From NCBI RefSeq assembly GCF_029632765.1, contig NZ_CP121247.1:372001-436000 (forward strand): a stretch of 64,000 nt of DNA, written 5' to 3'. The notes under the pieces were generated by a model. It searched no databases. It worked only from the letters and a program-made list of their open reading frames with translations, and was not told the origin of the DNA. Made by a program: the position numbers and the translations under genes. This document shows positions 53,683 to 62,440 of the stretch, piece by piece (the stretch's first letter is position 1; each line of letters starts with the position of its first letter). Origin of the DNA: Arcanobacterium wilhelmae (GTDB lineage Bacteria > Actinomycetota > Actinomycetes > Actinomycetales > Actinomycetaceae).

Positions 53683-55356
53683 ATGGAATCGATTGGTCAT
53701 TTTTTGTTGCGTCGGCTGCGCGAAGTAGGAATCAGTCACGTGATCGGAGTGCCAGGTGATTTCAACCTGCAGCTGCTTGAGCAGTTCAGTGAGGTTGAGG
53801 GCATCGAGTTCGTGAACTCAACGAACGAGCTCAACGCTGCCTACGCTGCCGACGGCTATGCGCGACAGCGCGGAATCGGCGCACTCCTCACCACGTACGG
53901 CGTGGGGGAGCTGAGCGCACTGAACGGCGTTGCCGGTGCCGCCGCCGAGCACGTGCCGGTGGTATCGATTGCGGGTGCGCCGCCGCTCCACGCAATGCGC
54001 TCCGGCTTGCCACTACACCACTCGCTCACCGACGGCAATTACATCAACGTTGAGCGTGCCTTCGGTCAGTTCGTTGCCGGAACTGCGCGCCTGACCCCAG
54101 GCAACGCCGTTGCCGAAATTGACCGCCTGCTACGCCTCGCGATTCTTGAAAAGCGGCCCGTGCACATTCAGGTGCCGTCCGATATTTCCTACCTCGAGAT
54201 CGACACCCCGAGCGAGCCGTTCCAAGCGCCGCGTCTTACCTCCGACCCGACGAATCTTGCCGACGCCGTCGTAGCCATTGCCGACCTGGTGAACGGCGCC
54301 GAAAAGCCCGCGCTCCTGATTGATCTGGAAGCCAAGCGTTACGGCTGGGCGGATGTACTCCTGCGCATTGCCCGAGAGAACGGAATCCGCTGGGCCACAC
54401 TCGTCACGTCCAAGGCAGTCCTGCCGGAAACTGACCCGCTGTTTGCGGGCGTGTATGGAGGCGCAAACTCTGCGCCTGAGGTGAAGGATCTCATTGAAGG
54501 CTCGGACGCACTGCTTGCGATTTCCCCGCGATTTATTGAAGTCAACTCAGGTATTTTCACCCAGGCGCTTCCCGAGAACACTGTGAAGATCTATGCCGAC
54601 ACCACGTTCGTGGGCACGCACGTGTATGAAGGCGTGGCCGCAGCCGACCTGCTGAGCAAGCTGGCCGACTCCCTCCACCGTGCCCCGGCGTCGCTGGCAC
54701 ACAAGCCTGCCCGTACGTTCGAGGCGAAGGCGGATGCGAAACTGGACCAAAACTCCGGCCGCCTGTGGGAGCAGATCACGGATTTTGTGCGTCCTGGCGA
54801 CGTCGTCGTGGCTGAAGCTGGTACCTCCTACCTTGCGCTCGGCGGCCAGACGATGCCTGAAGGTGTGGACTACACGTCCTCCAATATTTGGGGTGCGATT
54901 GGCTGGACCTTGCCGGTCACGTTCGGCTCGCAGCTTGCGGCGCCGGATCGCCGCCACCTGCTCGTGATCGGCGACGGTTCGTTCCAGCTCACCGCTCAGG
55001 AGCTTTCGACGATCCTCGCCCGCGGCCAAAAGCCCGTGATCGTGCTCATCAACAACTCCGGTTACACGATCGAGCGCTACATCCTCGGCCACGAATCGCA
55101 CTACAACGACATCGCGCCGTGGGACTACGCCTCGCTGATCGCAGGGCTCGCACCGAACGCGGATTTGCGCACATTCCAGGCGCGTACGGAAGGCGAGCTA
55201 GCCAGCGCGCTTTCGGCCGTTTCCGACGGAGAGGGCGGTTTCATTGAGGTGATTGTCGACCCACTCGACGCCCCTGACGCCCTCGTGAAGTTCGGCCCCG
55301 CCTCCGCCCGTTTCGACTACGGCCGGCGTGGCCCGGAGCTGCCCAACCTCGGCTGA
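53683..55356 (+). CDS. Thiamine-diphosphate 2-oxo-acid decarboxylase (indolepyruvate/pyruvate decarboxylase family)
   Basis: A protein of 557 residues, MESIGHFLLRRLREVGISHVIG, ATG 53683 behind AAGGAAAAGG. N-terminal domain with the proton-relay Glu in FVNSTNELNAAYAADGYAR near 42-60 and paired His in LPLHHSLTDG near 112; TPP-binding motif GDGSFQLTAQELSTILARGQ near 429 through INNSGYTIE, with Mg ligands. Such enzymes decarboxylate pyruvate, indolepyruvate or branched-chain 2-oxo acids to aldehydes. The amino-acid permease and BrnQ genes downstream favour a branched-chain or aromatic oxo acid, as in the Ehrlich pathway. Exact substrate needs modelling. Confidence 0.92.
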   Translation: MESIGHFLLRRLREVGISHVIGVPGDFNLQLLEQFSEVEGIEFVNSTNELNAAYAADGYARQRGIGALLTTYGVGELSALNGVAGAAAEHVPVVSIAGAPPLHAMRSGLPLHHSLTDGNYINVERAFGQFVAGTARLTPGNAVAEIDRLLRLAILEKRPVHIQVPSDISYLEIDTPSEPFQAPRLTSDPTNLADAVVAIADLVNGAEKPALLIDLEAKRYGWADVLLRIARENGIRWATLVTSKAVLPETDPLFAGVYGGANSAPEVKDLIEGSDALLAISPRFIEVNSGIFTQALPENTVKIYADTTFVGTHVYEGVAAADLLSKLADSLHRAPASLAHKPARTFEAKADAKLDQNSGRLWEQITDFVRPGDVVVAEAGTSYLALGGQTMPEGVDYTSSNIWGAIGWTLPVTFGSQLAAPDRRHLLVIGDGSFQLTAQELSTILARGQKPVIVLINNSGYTIERYILGHESHYNDIAPWDYASLIAGLAPNADLRTFQARTEGELASALSAVSDGEGGFIEVIVDPLDAPDALVKFGPASARFDYGRRGPELPNLG

Positions 55357-55556
55357 GAGTTTCGCGACGTCGGTGGCGCGAGATGCGCTAACGGCGTCGG
55401 TGTACTCGAGTCACGTTTTCGCGACGTCGGGGCGCAATTCGCCGCCCCGACGTCGGCTCGCGTGTGCGAGCAGAACGTCCGCACTGTGATCTATCACGCG
55501 TTCACAAAGCGAAACGCGTTCGCGCGTGGCCTGTTCACTGCGATAATTTTGAGGAC
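55357..55556. other. Intergenic region decarboxylase-permease with palindrome-word hairpin
   Basis: 200 bases holding four or more copies of the GACGYCGG word. CGACGTCGGGGCG (55422-55434) pairs perfectly with 55443-55455 around an 8-base loop. There is no T-run. It may attenuate or terminate between the two genes. No coding sequence. Confidence 0.55.
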
Positions 55557-56996
55557 ATGTCTGAAATTTCTAGCGAACCGAAAACATTGGTCAGGCGCCT
55601 GACTCACCGTCAGGTCTCGATGATCGGTCTGTCGGGTGCGCTCGGCACCGGCCTGTTCTTAGGGTCGGGTTCCGTGATCGCACTCGCGGGCCCGGCAACG
55701 ATCCTCGCCTATCTCATCGCTGGAATGTTCGCCCTCGCTGTGGTGTGGGCGCTCGCGGAAATGGTGTCCGTCCACCCCGTTGCGGGTGGGCACGGCACAG
55801 TGGCCGCCGGATACCTCGGCCGACGCGGCGGCTACGTGGCACGCTGGAACTTTGCGATCCAATCCCTTGTGGCAACCGGCGCGGAAGTCACCGCCACCGC
55901 CACTTACCTCCAGCTCTGGTTCCCGAACCTGCCGCTGTGGGTGGGCACGATCGGCTGCGCAATCGTGATTTTCGCGTTCAACGCGTTTTCCGTTCGCCTG
56001 TACGGTTCCTCTGAATACTGGTTCTCGATGATCAAGGTGGTGGCCGCGGTTGCATTCATCTTGCTCGGCCTGGCGCTGATTATTGGTGCGGTTCCGGGGC
56101 AATCCGCTGTTGGGATTTCGCACTTCTCCGACGGAGGCGGCTTCTTCGCCAAGGGCCTGGTGGGCGTGCTAGCGGCCTCGGCGATGGCCGTGTTCTCCTT
56201 CGGTGGTATTGAAAATGTTTCCTCCACCGCGGCCGAATCGGAGAATCCTGCGCGCGACATCCCGCATGCCGCCTCCGCCATGATCTGGCGAATCATCATC
56301 TTCTACATTGCGGGCATCGCCGTCGTGCTGGCGCTCCAGCCGTGGAGCGCCACGGCCGCGCAGGGCAACGCGCTCACCGAATCGCCGTTCGTACGCGCCT
56401 TGCAGCTCTCCGGCGTCGGCGCGGCCGCCCACATCATGAACGCAGTGCTGATCGTGGCCGCGCTCTCCTCCGCAAACGGTTGCCTGTACGCGGCGACCCG
56501 CATGATCCACGCACTCTCCCTCGACGGCGAAGCCCCAGCTTTCGCGCGCAAACTCAACCGAGCGGGTGCTCCAGTGGGTGCTATCGGGATCGCGGCGATC
56601 GGCGTTGCCGCTACTGCCGTGCTTTCGATCGTGGCGCCGGAAGGCGCGTTCGCCTACCTCATCGGTGCAACGATCGTCGCCATCTTGATCACGTGGTCCA
56701 TCATTATGGCCACGCACCTCGCATTCCGCCGCGAGCGCGCCCGCGCAGGGCTTACTCTGCCGCCGCGCCGCATGTGGGGCGCCCCCGTGGTGAACTACCT
56801 GGTGATTGCCGCGTGCCTGGCCATTTTCGTCGCATTGCACTGGCTGATGCCGCTCACTTGGTGGGCAGGAATCCCGTACATTATTATTCTTCTCGGCAGC
56901 TACGAGGTATTGCGCCGCGTGCGCAGCCTGCCGCAGCCGCCGGATCTGCTCGCTTCTTCCACGGAAACTGGCACCTCCGACGTCGCTCGCCAGTAA
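55557..56996 (+). CDS. Amino-acid permease, APC family
   Basis: A protein of 479 residues, MSEISSEPKTLVRRLTHRQV, ATG behind GAGGA. Twelve membrane helices. Amino-acid transporter signatures: RQVSMIGLSGALGTGLFLGSG near 20-40 (unwound helix 1), MVSVHPVAGGHGTVAAGYLG near 78, and FSFGGIENVSSTAAESENPARDIP near 218-241, the helix 6 to loop motif of the GABA/AAT type. It imports a neutral or aromatic amino acid by proton symport. 25 bases separate it from the first brnQ, so these are likely co-transcribed. Confidence 0.93.
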   Translation: MSEISSEPKTLVRRLTHRQVSMIGLSGALGTGLFLGSGSVIALAGPATILAYLIAGMFALAVVWALAEMVSVHPVAGGHGTVAAGYLGRRGGYVARWNFAIQSLVATGAEVTATATYLQLWFPNLPLWVGTIGCAIVIFAFNAFSVRLYGSSEYWFSMIKVVAAVAFILLGLALIIGAVPGQSAVGISHFSDGGGFFAKGLVGVLAASAMAVFSFGGIENVSSTAAESENPARDIPHAASAMIWRIIIFYIAGIAVVLALQPWSATAAQGNALTESPFVRALQLSGVGAAAHIMNAVLIVAALSSANGCLYAATRMIHALSLDGEAPAFARKLNRAGAPVGAIGIAAIGVAATAVLSIVAPEGAFAYLIGATIVAILITWSIIMATHLAFRRERARAGLTLPPRRMWGAPVVNYLVIAACLAIFVALHWLMPLTWWAGIPYIIILLGSYEVLRRVRSLPQPPDLLASSTETGTSDVARQ

Positions 56997-57021
56997 GCCG
57001 CGCGAAAGAAAGAAGCTTTAT

Positions 57022-58314
57022 ATGCAGATACGTACCTTAGTGGTGACGGGCCTGGCGCTGTTCGCCATGTTTTTCGGCGCCGGAAACCTGATCATCCCGG
57101 CGATGATCGGGGTGGACGGCGGCAGCTCGGCCTGGGTGGGAGCCATTGGCTTCCTCTCCACCGGCGTGCTCTTGCCGGTGCTGTCGATGGTGGCGCTATC
57201 CACGAAGCGTGCTGATGAGCCGCGGCTCGCAGACCGTATGGGCAAAACCCTTGGGCTCGCGGTGACCACCCTGATCTTCCTGTTTACGGGCATGGTGTAC
57301 GTGATTCCGCGCGTGGGTGCAGTGAGCTTCGAGATGGGGGCTGCGCCGCTGGTTGGCTCGAGCCCCCTCACCCTGCTCGTGTATTCGGCGCTGTTCTTCG
57401 CTGTCACACTCGCCCTCGCGCTACGCCCGAACCGCATCGTGGCGCACATCGGGATCGTGCTCACTCCCGCGCTTCTTATTCTTTTGCTCGTGCTGATCGT
57501 TGCGGCGTGGAACGCGCCCGTGGTGAACATTGAGCCGAAGGGCACCTTCGCCACCTCGCCGGTGGTGGCGGGCTTCATTCAGGGCTACTTCACGATGGAT
57601 GCACTCGCCGCGCAGATGTTTGGCGGCGTGATCCTGGCCTCGCTCGCGGCCGCCGGATTCACCGGGCGCAACCTGCACCGCGGAACCGCGATCGCCGGCG
57701 TGATGGCCGGCGCGATCCTCGGCGTGATCTACCTGGGGCTCGTGGCCGTTGGCCTGGTAGGAACTGGCGCGAACGGTGCCGCCGTGATCGCGAATGTTGC
57801 GCACGCGATGTTCGGACCAGCCGGCCAAACAGTGTTCGGTGCGATCGTGTTGCTCGCCTGCCTCACCACGGCGCTGGGCCTCACCGGTGCATCGGTGGAG
57901 TACTTCCACTCGCTCGTTCCGGCGATCTCGCGTCGCAACTGGCTTTACATCTGCATCGGAGTGTCTTTCGCGCTCACGAACCTCGGCCTGGAGCGCATCC
58001 TCGCCGTCGTCGCGCCCGCGAACCAGCTCCTGTACCCGATCGTGATCGTCCTCGTGGTGGTCACGCTGATCGCCGCTGGCATGCGGCGCGATCTGTACTG
58101 GGCCTACCGTCTGCCCGCGTGGGTTGCTGGTTCGCTGTCGGTGCTCGAGGCTGCCTGGTCCACCGGCGTCGGCGCATTCGCACCGCTTCGCTCCGTGCTG
58201 GACGTGTTCCCGCTCGGCTCCCTCCAAATGGCCTGGGTTGTGCCCGCGGCTGCCGCCCTCGCCGTCGGGCTCCTTCTCGACCTTCGACTTACCAGGCGCG
58301 CCGACGTCGCCTGA
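57022..58314 (+). CDS. brnQ: Branched-chain amino-acid carrier BrnQ, first copy
   Basis: A protein of 430 residues, ATG behind AAAGAAAGAAG. LIVCS-family signature at the N-terminus: GLALFAMFFGAGNLIIPAMIG near 11-31, followed by eleven more hydrophobic helices; AVSFEMGAAPLVG near 107 and GYFTMDALAAQMFGGVI near 189 are typical. It imports Leu, Ile and Val with Na+. The second copy follows by 64 bases and is clearly similar along its length, so a tandem duplication that has since diverged. Confidence 0.95.
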   Translation: MQIRTLVVTGLALFAMFFGAGNLIIPAMIGVDGGSSAWVGAIGFLSTGVLLPVLSMVALSTKRADEPRLADRMGKTLGLAVTTLIFLFTGMVYVIPRVGAVSFEMGAAPLVGSSPLTLLVYSALFFAVTLALALRPNRIVAHIGIVLTPALLILLLVLIVAAWNAPVVNIEPKGTFATSPVVAGFIQGYFTMDALAAQMFGGVILASLAAAGFTGRNLHRGTAIAGVMAGAILGVIYLGLVAVGLVGTGANGAAVIANVAHAMFGPAGQTVFGAIVLLACLTTALGLTGASVEYFHSLVPAISRRNWLYICIGVSFALTNLGLERILAVVAPANQLLYPIVIVLVVVTLIAAGMRRDLYWAYRLPAWVAGSLSVLEAAWSTGVGAFAPLRSVLDVFPLGSLQMAWVVPAAAALAVGLLLDLRLTRRADVA

Positions 58315-58378
58315 GCCCCGACGTCGGCCGTGCGCCTCGCGCTCGAGCCAACCCGGAAGTCGAAGAAAGAGAAAAATA

Positions 58379-59680
58379 ATGACCACCCACATGCGCTCCA
58401 TCGTGATCGCTGCCTTCGCCCTGTTCGCCATGTTCTTCGGCGCGGGCAACCTGATTCTTCCCGCAATGATCGGCGTGAACGGAGGAGGGAGCGCCTACGT
58501 GGGCGCCACCGGCTTCGTGATCACCGGCGCGGCGCTGACCGTCGCTGGCATGCTCGCCGCCTCCACGCTACGCCCGGGCGAAACCCGGATCGCAGATCGT
58601 ATCGGGCCGCGCTTCGGCCTGATCTTCACCTCGGCGCTCTACCTCGCGATCGGCATGCTCTACCCCACCCCGCGCGTGGCGGCCGTGAGCTTCGAAATTG
58701 CGATCGCGCCGTGGACCGGATCCGGACAGCTTGCGCTCTTCCTCTACACCCTCGTCTTTTTCGGCGCGTGTTATCTCCTTGTTCGCCGCCCGCACGCGGT
58801 GGTGGGAAATATTGGCGGCTGGCTCACGCCCGCGCTGATCGTGCTGCTCGTGGTGATGGTGGTGATGTCGTTTACCTTGCCCGATCGCACCCACGTAGCC
58901 ACCGGAGTGTACGCTACCTCGCCGTTTGCGGCTGGGCTGATCGAGGGTTACTTCACGATGGATTCGCTGGCCACGCTCATGTACGGCTCGGTGATTATGG
59001 CGGCTTTAGCGAGCGCCGGGCTGGCGGGGGAGAAGCTGCGCCGCGGAACCGCGCTCGCGTCCGTGATCGCGGGCGTACTGTTGGCGGCCTGTTACTTTGG
59101 CCTGATCAATGTGGGCGCTGTTGGCGAGGGCAAAAACGGCGCCGAGGTGATTACTGGCGTTGCGGCGCGTCTGTTCGGTACCGCGGGCCAAGCGTTCTTC
59201 GGCGCGATGATTATCCTCGCCTGCATGACCACGGCTATCGGCCTTCTCGCCTCGGGTTCGCGCTACTGGCACGAGCTGATTCCGTCTGTTTCGGCGCATA
59301 CCTGGCTGCTCGTACATTTGGTGGCCGCCGTCGTGATCTCGAACCTGGGGCTGGAGGCGATCTTGGCCGTGGTGGCGCCGATCTGCCAGCTGCTCTACCC
59401 GGTGACGATCTGCCTGATCGTCGTGGCGCTGATCGAGTCCGCGATGCGCTCGCAGCTCGCGTGGGCCTACCGCCTGCCCGCGTGGGTGGCCGGCGCGCTA
59501 TCGGTGCTCGAGGCGCTGAACTCGACGGGGCTTGCGCTGTTTGCGCCGTTGCGCGCCGTGCTGGATGTTTTCCCGCTCGGCTCCCTGCAAATGGCGTGGG
59601 TCGTCCCGGCGCTCGTTGCGCTGGGCGCGGGCCTGGCCGCCGACGTCGTGCGCTCCAGGCGCGCTGTGAGCGCCGAGTGA
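58379..59680 (+). CDS. brnQ: Branched-chain amino-acid carrier BrnQ, second copy
   Basis: A protein of 433 residues, MTTHMRSIVIAAFALFAMFFGAGNLILPAMIG; ATG 58379. The N-terminal frame upstream overlaps the first copy in another frame and is not used. The same LIVCS signatures occur: AVSFEIAIAPWTG, GYFTMDSLATLMYGSVIM and the closing block SVLEALNSTGLALFAPLRAVLDVFPLGSLQMAWVVP, which both copies share nearly verbatim. It probably has a different substrate balance or regulation. A terminator ends the run of genes. Confidence 0.95.
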   Translation: MTTHMRSIVIAAFALFAMFFGAGNLILPAMIGVNGGGSAYVGATGFVITGAALTVAGMLAASTLRPGETRIADRIGPRFGLIFTSALYLAIGMLYPTPRVAAVSFEIAIAPWTGSGQLALFLYTLVFFGACYLLVRRPHAVVGNIGGWLTPALIVLLVVMVVMSFTLPDRTHVATGVYATSPFAAGLIEGYFTMDSLATLMYGSVIMAALASAGLAGEKLRRGTALASVIAGVLLAACYFGLINVGAVGEGKNGAEVITGVAARLFGTAGQAFFGAMIILACMTTAIGLLASGSRYWHELIPSVSAHTWLLVHLVAAVVISNLGLEAILAVVAPICQLLYPVTICLIVVALIESAMRSQLAWAYRLPAWVAGALSVLEALNSTGLALFAPLRAVLDVFPLGSLQMAWVVPALVALGAGLAADVVRSRRAVSAE

Positions 59681-59696
59681 GATTGCATGAACGAAT

Positions 59697-59733
59697 CCGA
59701 ACGCCCGCCGCCTTGGCGGGCGTTCGGCTTTTT
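59697..59733 (+). terminator. Terminator of the brnQ operon
   Basis: Perfect 13-bp stem (59697-59709 with 59715-59727), 5-base loop, then CTTTTTC. Confidence 0.9.
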
Positions 59734-59752
59734 CGAGTGCCACAATTGAAGA

Positions 59753-60349
59753 ATGGAGCAGATCGACGCGTTTAACAAAATGTCCGCCAGCGAGCAAATG
59801 TTTACCTATCTCGGCCTCACGCCTTTGCAGGCGCTTGCTGTGGTGCTCTCCACGTGTGCGATCTACGGGTTCTTTCTGCTGGTGACGCGACTGATGGGCC
59901 AACGCATGTTTATGAAGCTCACGGGCTTCGATATGCTCCTCGTGATCGTCCTGGGCGCGGTGATGGGCCGCGCGATGATGGGGTACACACCCACGTTCGG
60001 GGCTGCGGTGATCGTGATCGTGGTGCTCATCGTGCTTGAGCTGATCTTCGGCCGGCTTTCAGGGCGTCCGCGCCTAGCACGCATGATTAACAACCGTGCC
60101 GTGTGCCTGGTGGCGGGTGGGCAGTACGTGGCGCGAGAGATGAAGAAAGCACATATCACTCGCACCGAGATTCAGGCAGAGCTGCGTAAGAAGGGCGTGC
60201 ACTCGATGAGCGAGGTAGCGGCCGTGATCTTGGAACGCACGGGCGATTTGTCGCTATTGCGGGCCGGTACGCCGATCGACCGCGAGATGTTGCTTGGCGT
60301 GCGATCAGCCGGCATGATTCCCGAGGAGTACCTGGCAGAGCCGAAGTGA
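59753..60349 (+). CDS. DUF421 (YetF-type) membrane protein
   Basis: A protein of 198 residues. Three hydrophobic segments (about 25-47, 57-75, 82-102) are followed by a cytoplasmic domain. The family motifs are RLMGQRMFMKLTGFDMLLVIVLGAVMGRAMM near 47-77 and, in the soluble part, NNRAVCLVAGGQYVAREMKKAHITRTEIQAELRKKGVHSMSEVAAVILERTGDLSLLR. DUF421 proteins have no settled function; some act in spore or envelope processes. Monocistronic. Confidence 0.93.
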   Translation: MEQIDAFNKMSASEQMFTYLGLTPLQALAVVLSTCAIYGFFLLVTRLMGQRMFMKLTGFDMLLVIVLGAVMGRAMMGYTPTFGAAVIVIVVLIVLELIFGRLSGRPRLARMINNRAVCLVAGGQYVAREMKKAHITRTEIQAELRKKGVHSMSEVAAVILERTGDLSLLRAGTPIDREMLLGVRSAGMIPEEYLAEPK

Positions 60350-60379
60350 GTGGCGCATAGGCGTACAAATTTTCTATAC

Positions 60380-60548
60380 ACACGTTGGTGGCATGTACCC
60401 ACACGACGGGCCGGCCGGCTGCATGGAACGCGTCGGCGAGTTGCGAAATTTTTGCGACGAGCCCGGCGCGCGCGCCGTCGGGCATGAAACCGAGGATGCC
60501 CTTCTGGGCGTCGATGACGACGAGGGCGGCGTTGGTGTGGTTTTCCAT
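60380..60548 (-). pseudogene. 3'-truncated isochorismatase-family gene
   Basis: ATG 60548 behind AAGGAGAAAC opens MENHTNAALVVIDAQKGILG, with the catalytic Asp of cysteine hydrolases, then FHAAGRPVVWVHATN. Family similarity stops there near 60395; the rest of the frame is only the shadow of DUF421. The downstream two thirds, including the catalytic Lys and Cys, are missing. Confidence 0.7.
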
Positions 60549-60672
60549 GTTTCTCCTTCGCAACGTTCAAAGTACTAGTGCTCCAACGCGTAGTTGGCGT
60601 TTTTTATTTCCAGTTTTCAGCTTGTAGCCCAGGCGCGTGCGCATGCCGACTTGAGGTGCGTACGGTGAACGT

Positions 60673-61257
60673 ATGAAGAATATGAAGATTTTTGGAGGAA
60701 TTGCACTGTCGGCGCTTTTCGCGCTTTCTGCGTGTGGGCAGGGTGCCCAGCCCGGCGCTAACGCACCGATCAAGGCAACGGCCGACGCGAGCGCGAAGGC
60801 TGAGGAGAGTGCGCCTGCGAAGTCGACGACGGCCCCCGAGGCGGCGAAGATGAAGGGGCTCGACGCCGGTGCCGCAGCGGCCGCGTTGGACGCGGGCGCG
60901 AAGGAAGGCACGGTCGTGTCGCTTGAGTCCGACGCCGGTGGCGTGAAGATGGACGTGGTCAAGGATTCGACGACGACGGAGCTACGCTTCGACGGCGGTG
61001 CGACGCGCGCAGGAGAGTCTGAGCCAGCGGAGAAAGCCGACACCACTGCCGTAGGTTCGAAGGTTGGGATTGGTGACGCGATCACCACCGCGCTTGATGA
61101 AGCGAAGAAGCGTGAAGGTAAGGATTTCACGGTGGATTCGGCTGATTTTGAACTCGCACGCAACGCGTGGGAGGTTGAGCTGCGATCGGATGGCGAGTTC
61201 ACGGCAGTGATCGACGCTGTGACGGGAGCGGTCAAGGAGTTCCGCGCGGATCGCTGA
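60673..61257 (+). CDS. PepSY-domain lipoprotein
   Basis: A protein of 194 residues. Signal peptide with lipobox LSAC: FGGIALSALFALSAC, so the lipid-modified Cys is residue 21. Ala/Lys/Glu-rich linker to about 65, then two beta-alpha modules; the second, GIGDAITTALDEAKKREGKDFTVDSADFELARN with WEVELRSDGEFTAVIDAVTGAV, is a PepSY-type repeat. PepSY proteins often inhibit or modulate proteases at the outer face of the membrane. The first module is degenerate. A terminator follows. Confidence 0.88.
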   Translation: MKNMKIFGGIALSALFALSACGQGAQPGANAPIKATADASAKAEESAPAKSTTAPEAAKMKGLDAGAAAAALDAGAKEGTVVSLESDAGGVKMDVVKDSTTTELRFDGGATRAGESEPAEKADTTAVGSKVGIGDAITTALDEAKKREGKDFTVDSADFELARNAWEVELRSDGEFTAVIDAVTGAVKEFRADR

Positions 61258-61274
61258 GTTAATGTGAGGAGACG

Positions 61275-61305
61275 AAAGTGAGGGGGCCGCGGCCCCCTCA
61301 CTTTT
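61275..61305. terminator. Terminator between the PepSY lipoprotein and MDR genes
   Basis: GTGAGGGGGCC/GGCCCCCTCAC stem, flanked by AAA before and TTTT after, between convergent genes; bidirectional. Confidence 0.85.
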
Positions 61306-61317
61306 ATCCAGCATCAC

Positions 61318-62232
61318 TTATTTCGTGATGACGACCTTGCCGTGCACGTGGCCGGCCATCGAGCGGTCGATGGCTTCGCGGAAGCGCTCGAGCGGCACGC
61401 TCAACTCGATCGGTACGTAGATCTCGCCTGCCGCGATGCGCGAGACGATGTCGGCGCGGGCGTCTGTGCGGGCGGCGGCGTTTCCGGAGGCCTTCACGCC
61501 CTCGGGGAGCTCGCCGCCCGAGATCGCGGTGATGCGCTCGGCGGGCACGCCCAGCTCGAGGGCCGCGCCCACAACGTCGGTGTTCACCAGGTCTGCGGCT
61601 GCGGCGAGCGTATCGGAACCGAGGGCTTCGCGTACGCGCTGCGTCAGGCCGTCGCCGTAGGTGACTGGCTCGGCGCCAAGTGCGCGCAGCTCAGGCGCGG
61701 AGCTTTCGGAGCCGGTGGCGAGCACGCGGGCCCCCTTGGAAACGGCGTATTGCACGGCAATCGTGCCGACTCCGCCGGCGCCTCCGCCGATGAGGATGGT
61801 CTGACCGTTAATGTCGCCGAGGTCGTCGATCGCGCCCACCGCCGTCGAGGAAACTGTTGCCAGCGCGCCGGCCAGCTCGAAACTCATACCGTCTGGGATT
61901 GGCAGGAGGTGCAGGTTCACTGGCTTGTTGACGATGTAATCTCCGAAGCCCTCGCCGATTCGGTTGCCGAGCACGCGCTGGCCCACCTCGAAGCCTTCCA
62001 CACCCTCGCCGACCTCGTCGATCACGCCCGCGAAGTCGGAGCCGAAGCCGAGTGGGTACTCTCGCTTGACGTACGACAGTGGGAAGACGCCGGTGGCGAG
62101 CTTCCAGTCCATCGGGTTCACTCCGCCCGCTTCCCAAGCAACACGGACCTGACCGGGCCCGGCGTGCGGCTCTTCGACGTCGGTGAGACGAATGTTATCG
62201 AGTCCGGTTTCGTTCTGCATCAGCTTGCGCAT
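61318..62232 (-). CDS. Zinc-free MDR oxidoreductase (quinone-oxidoreductase-like)
   Basis: A protein of 304 residues. N-terminal GroES-like domain with VRVAWEAGGVNPMDWKLATG and FGSDFAGVIDEVGEGVEGFEVGQRVLGNR, then a Rossmann domain with ILIGGGAGGVGTIAVQYA near 147-164. The ligand cysteines of zinc-dependent alcohol dehydrogenases are absent, as in NADPH:quinone reductases and zeta-crystallin relatives. It reduces quinones or enones with NADPH; the substrate is unknown. Confidence 0.92.
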   Translation of the reverse strand: MRKLMQNETGLDNIRLTDVEEPHAGPGQVRVAWEAGGVNPMDWKLATGVFPLSYVKREYPLGFGSDFAGVIDEVGEGVEGFEVGQRVLGNRIGEGFGDYIVNKPVNLHLLPIPDGMSFELAGALATVSSTAVGAIDDLGDINGQTILIGGGAGGVGTIAVQYAVSKGARVLATGSESSAPELRALGAEPVTYGDGLTQRVREALGSDTLAAAADLVNTDVVGAALELGVPAERITAISGGELPEGVKASGNAAARTDARADIVSRIAAGEIYVPIELSVPLERFREAIDRSMAGHVHGKVVITK

Positions 62233-62440
62233 GGCGCGCCTCCTTTGTTCCGACGCCGGTGCGCGGCGTCCGTTTACTCATTCACTGGTTGTGTGAACGC
62301 GGGTGGGGGCGGGGGCATTCCTGGGCATGAAAATCGCTGCACGAGGGGAGGGAAAGAGGTCCCAGAAGTGGCGGATTTTTGCCGGTCAGAGGGCTAAAAT
62401 TAGAAATGCTAGTGTACCGATTGTTCAAAGGAGAGAAACG
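62233..62440. promoter_or_regulatory. Divergent promoter region MDR / butanediol dehydrogenase
   Basis: 208 bases. An AT-rich stretch around 62393-62420 (GCTAAAATTAGAAATGCTAG) contains TAAAAT-like -10 candidates for the dehydrogenase gene, whose RBS is AAAGGAGA at 62428-62435. No operator stands out. Confidence 0.4.
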
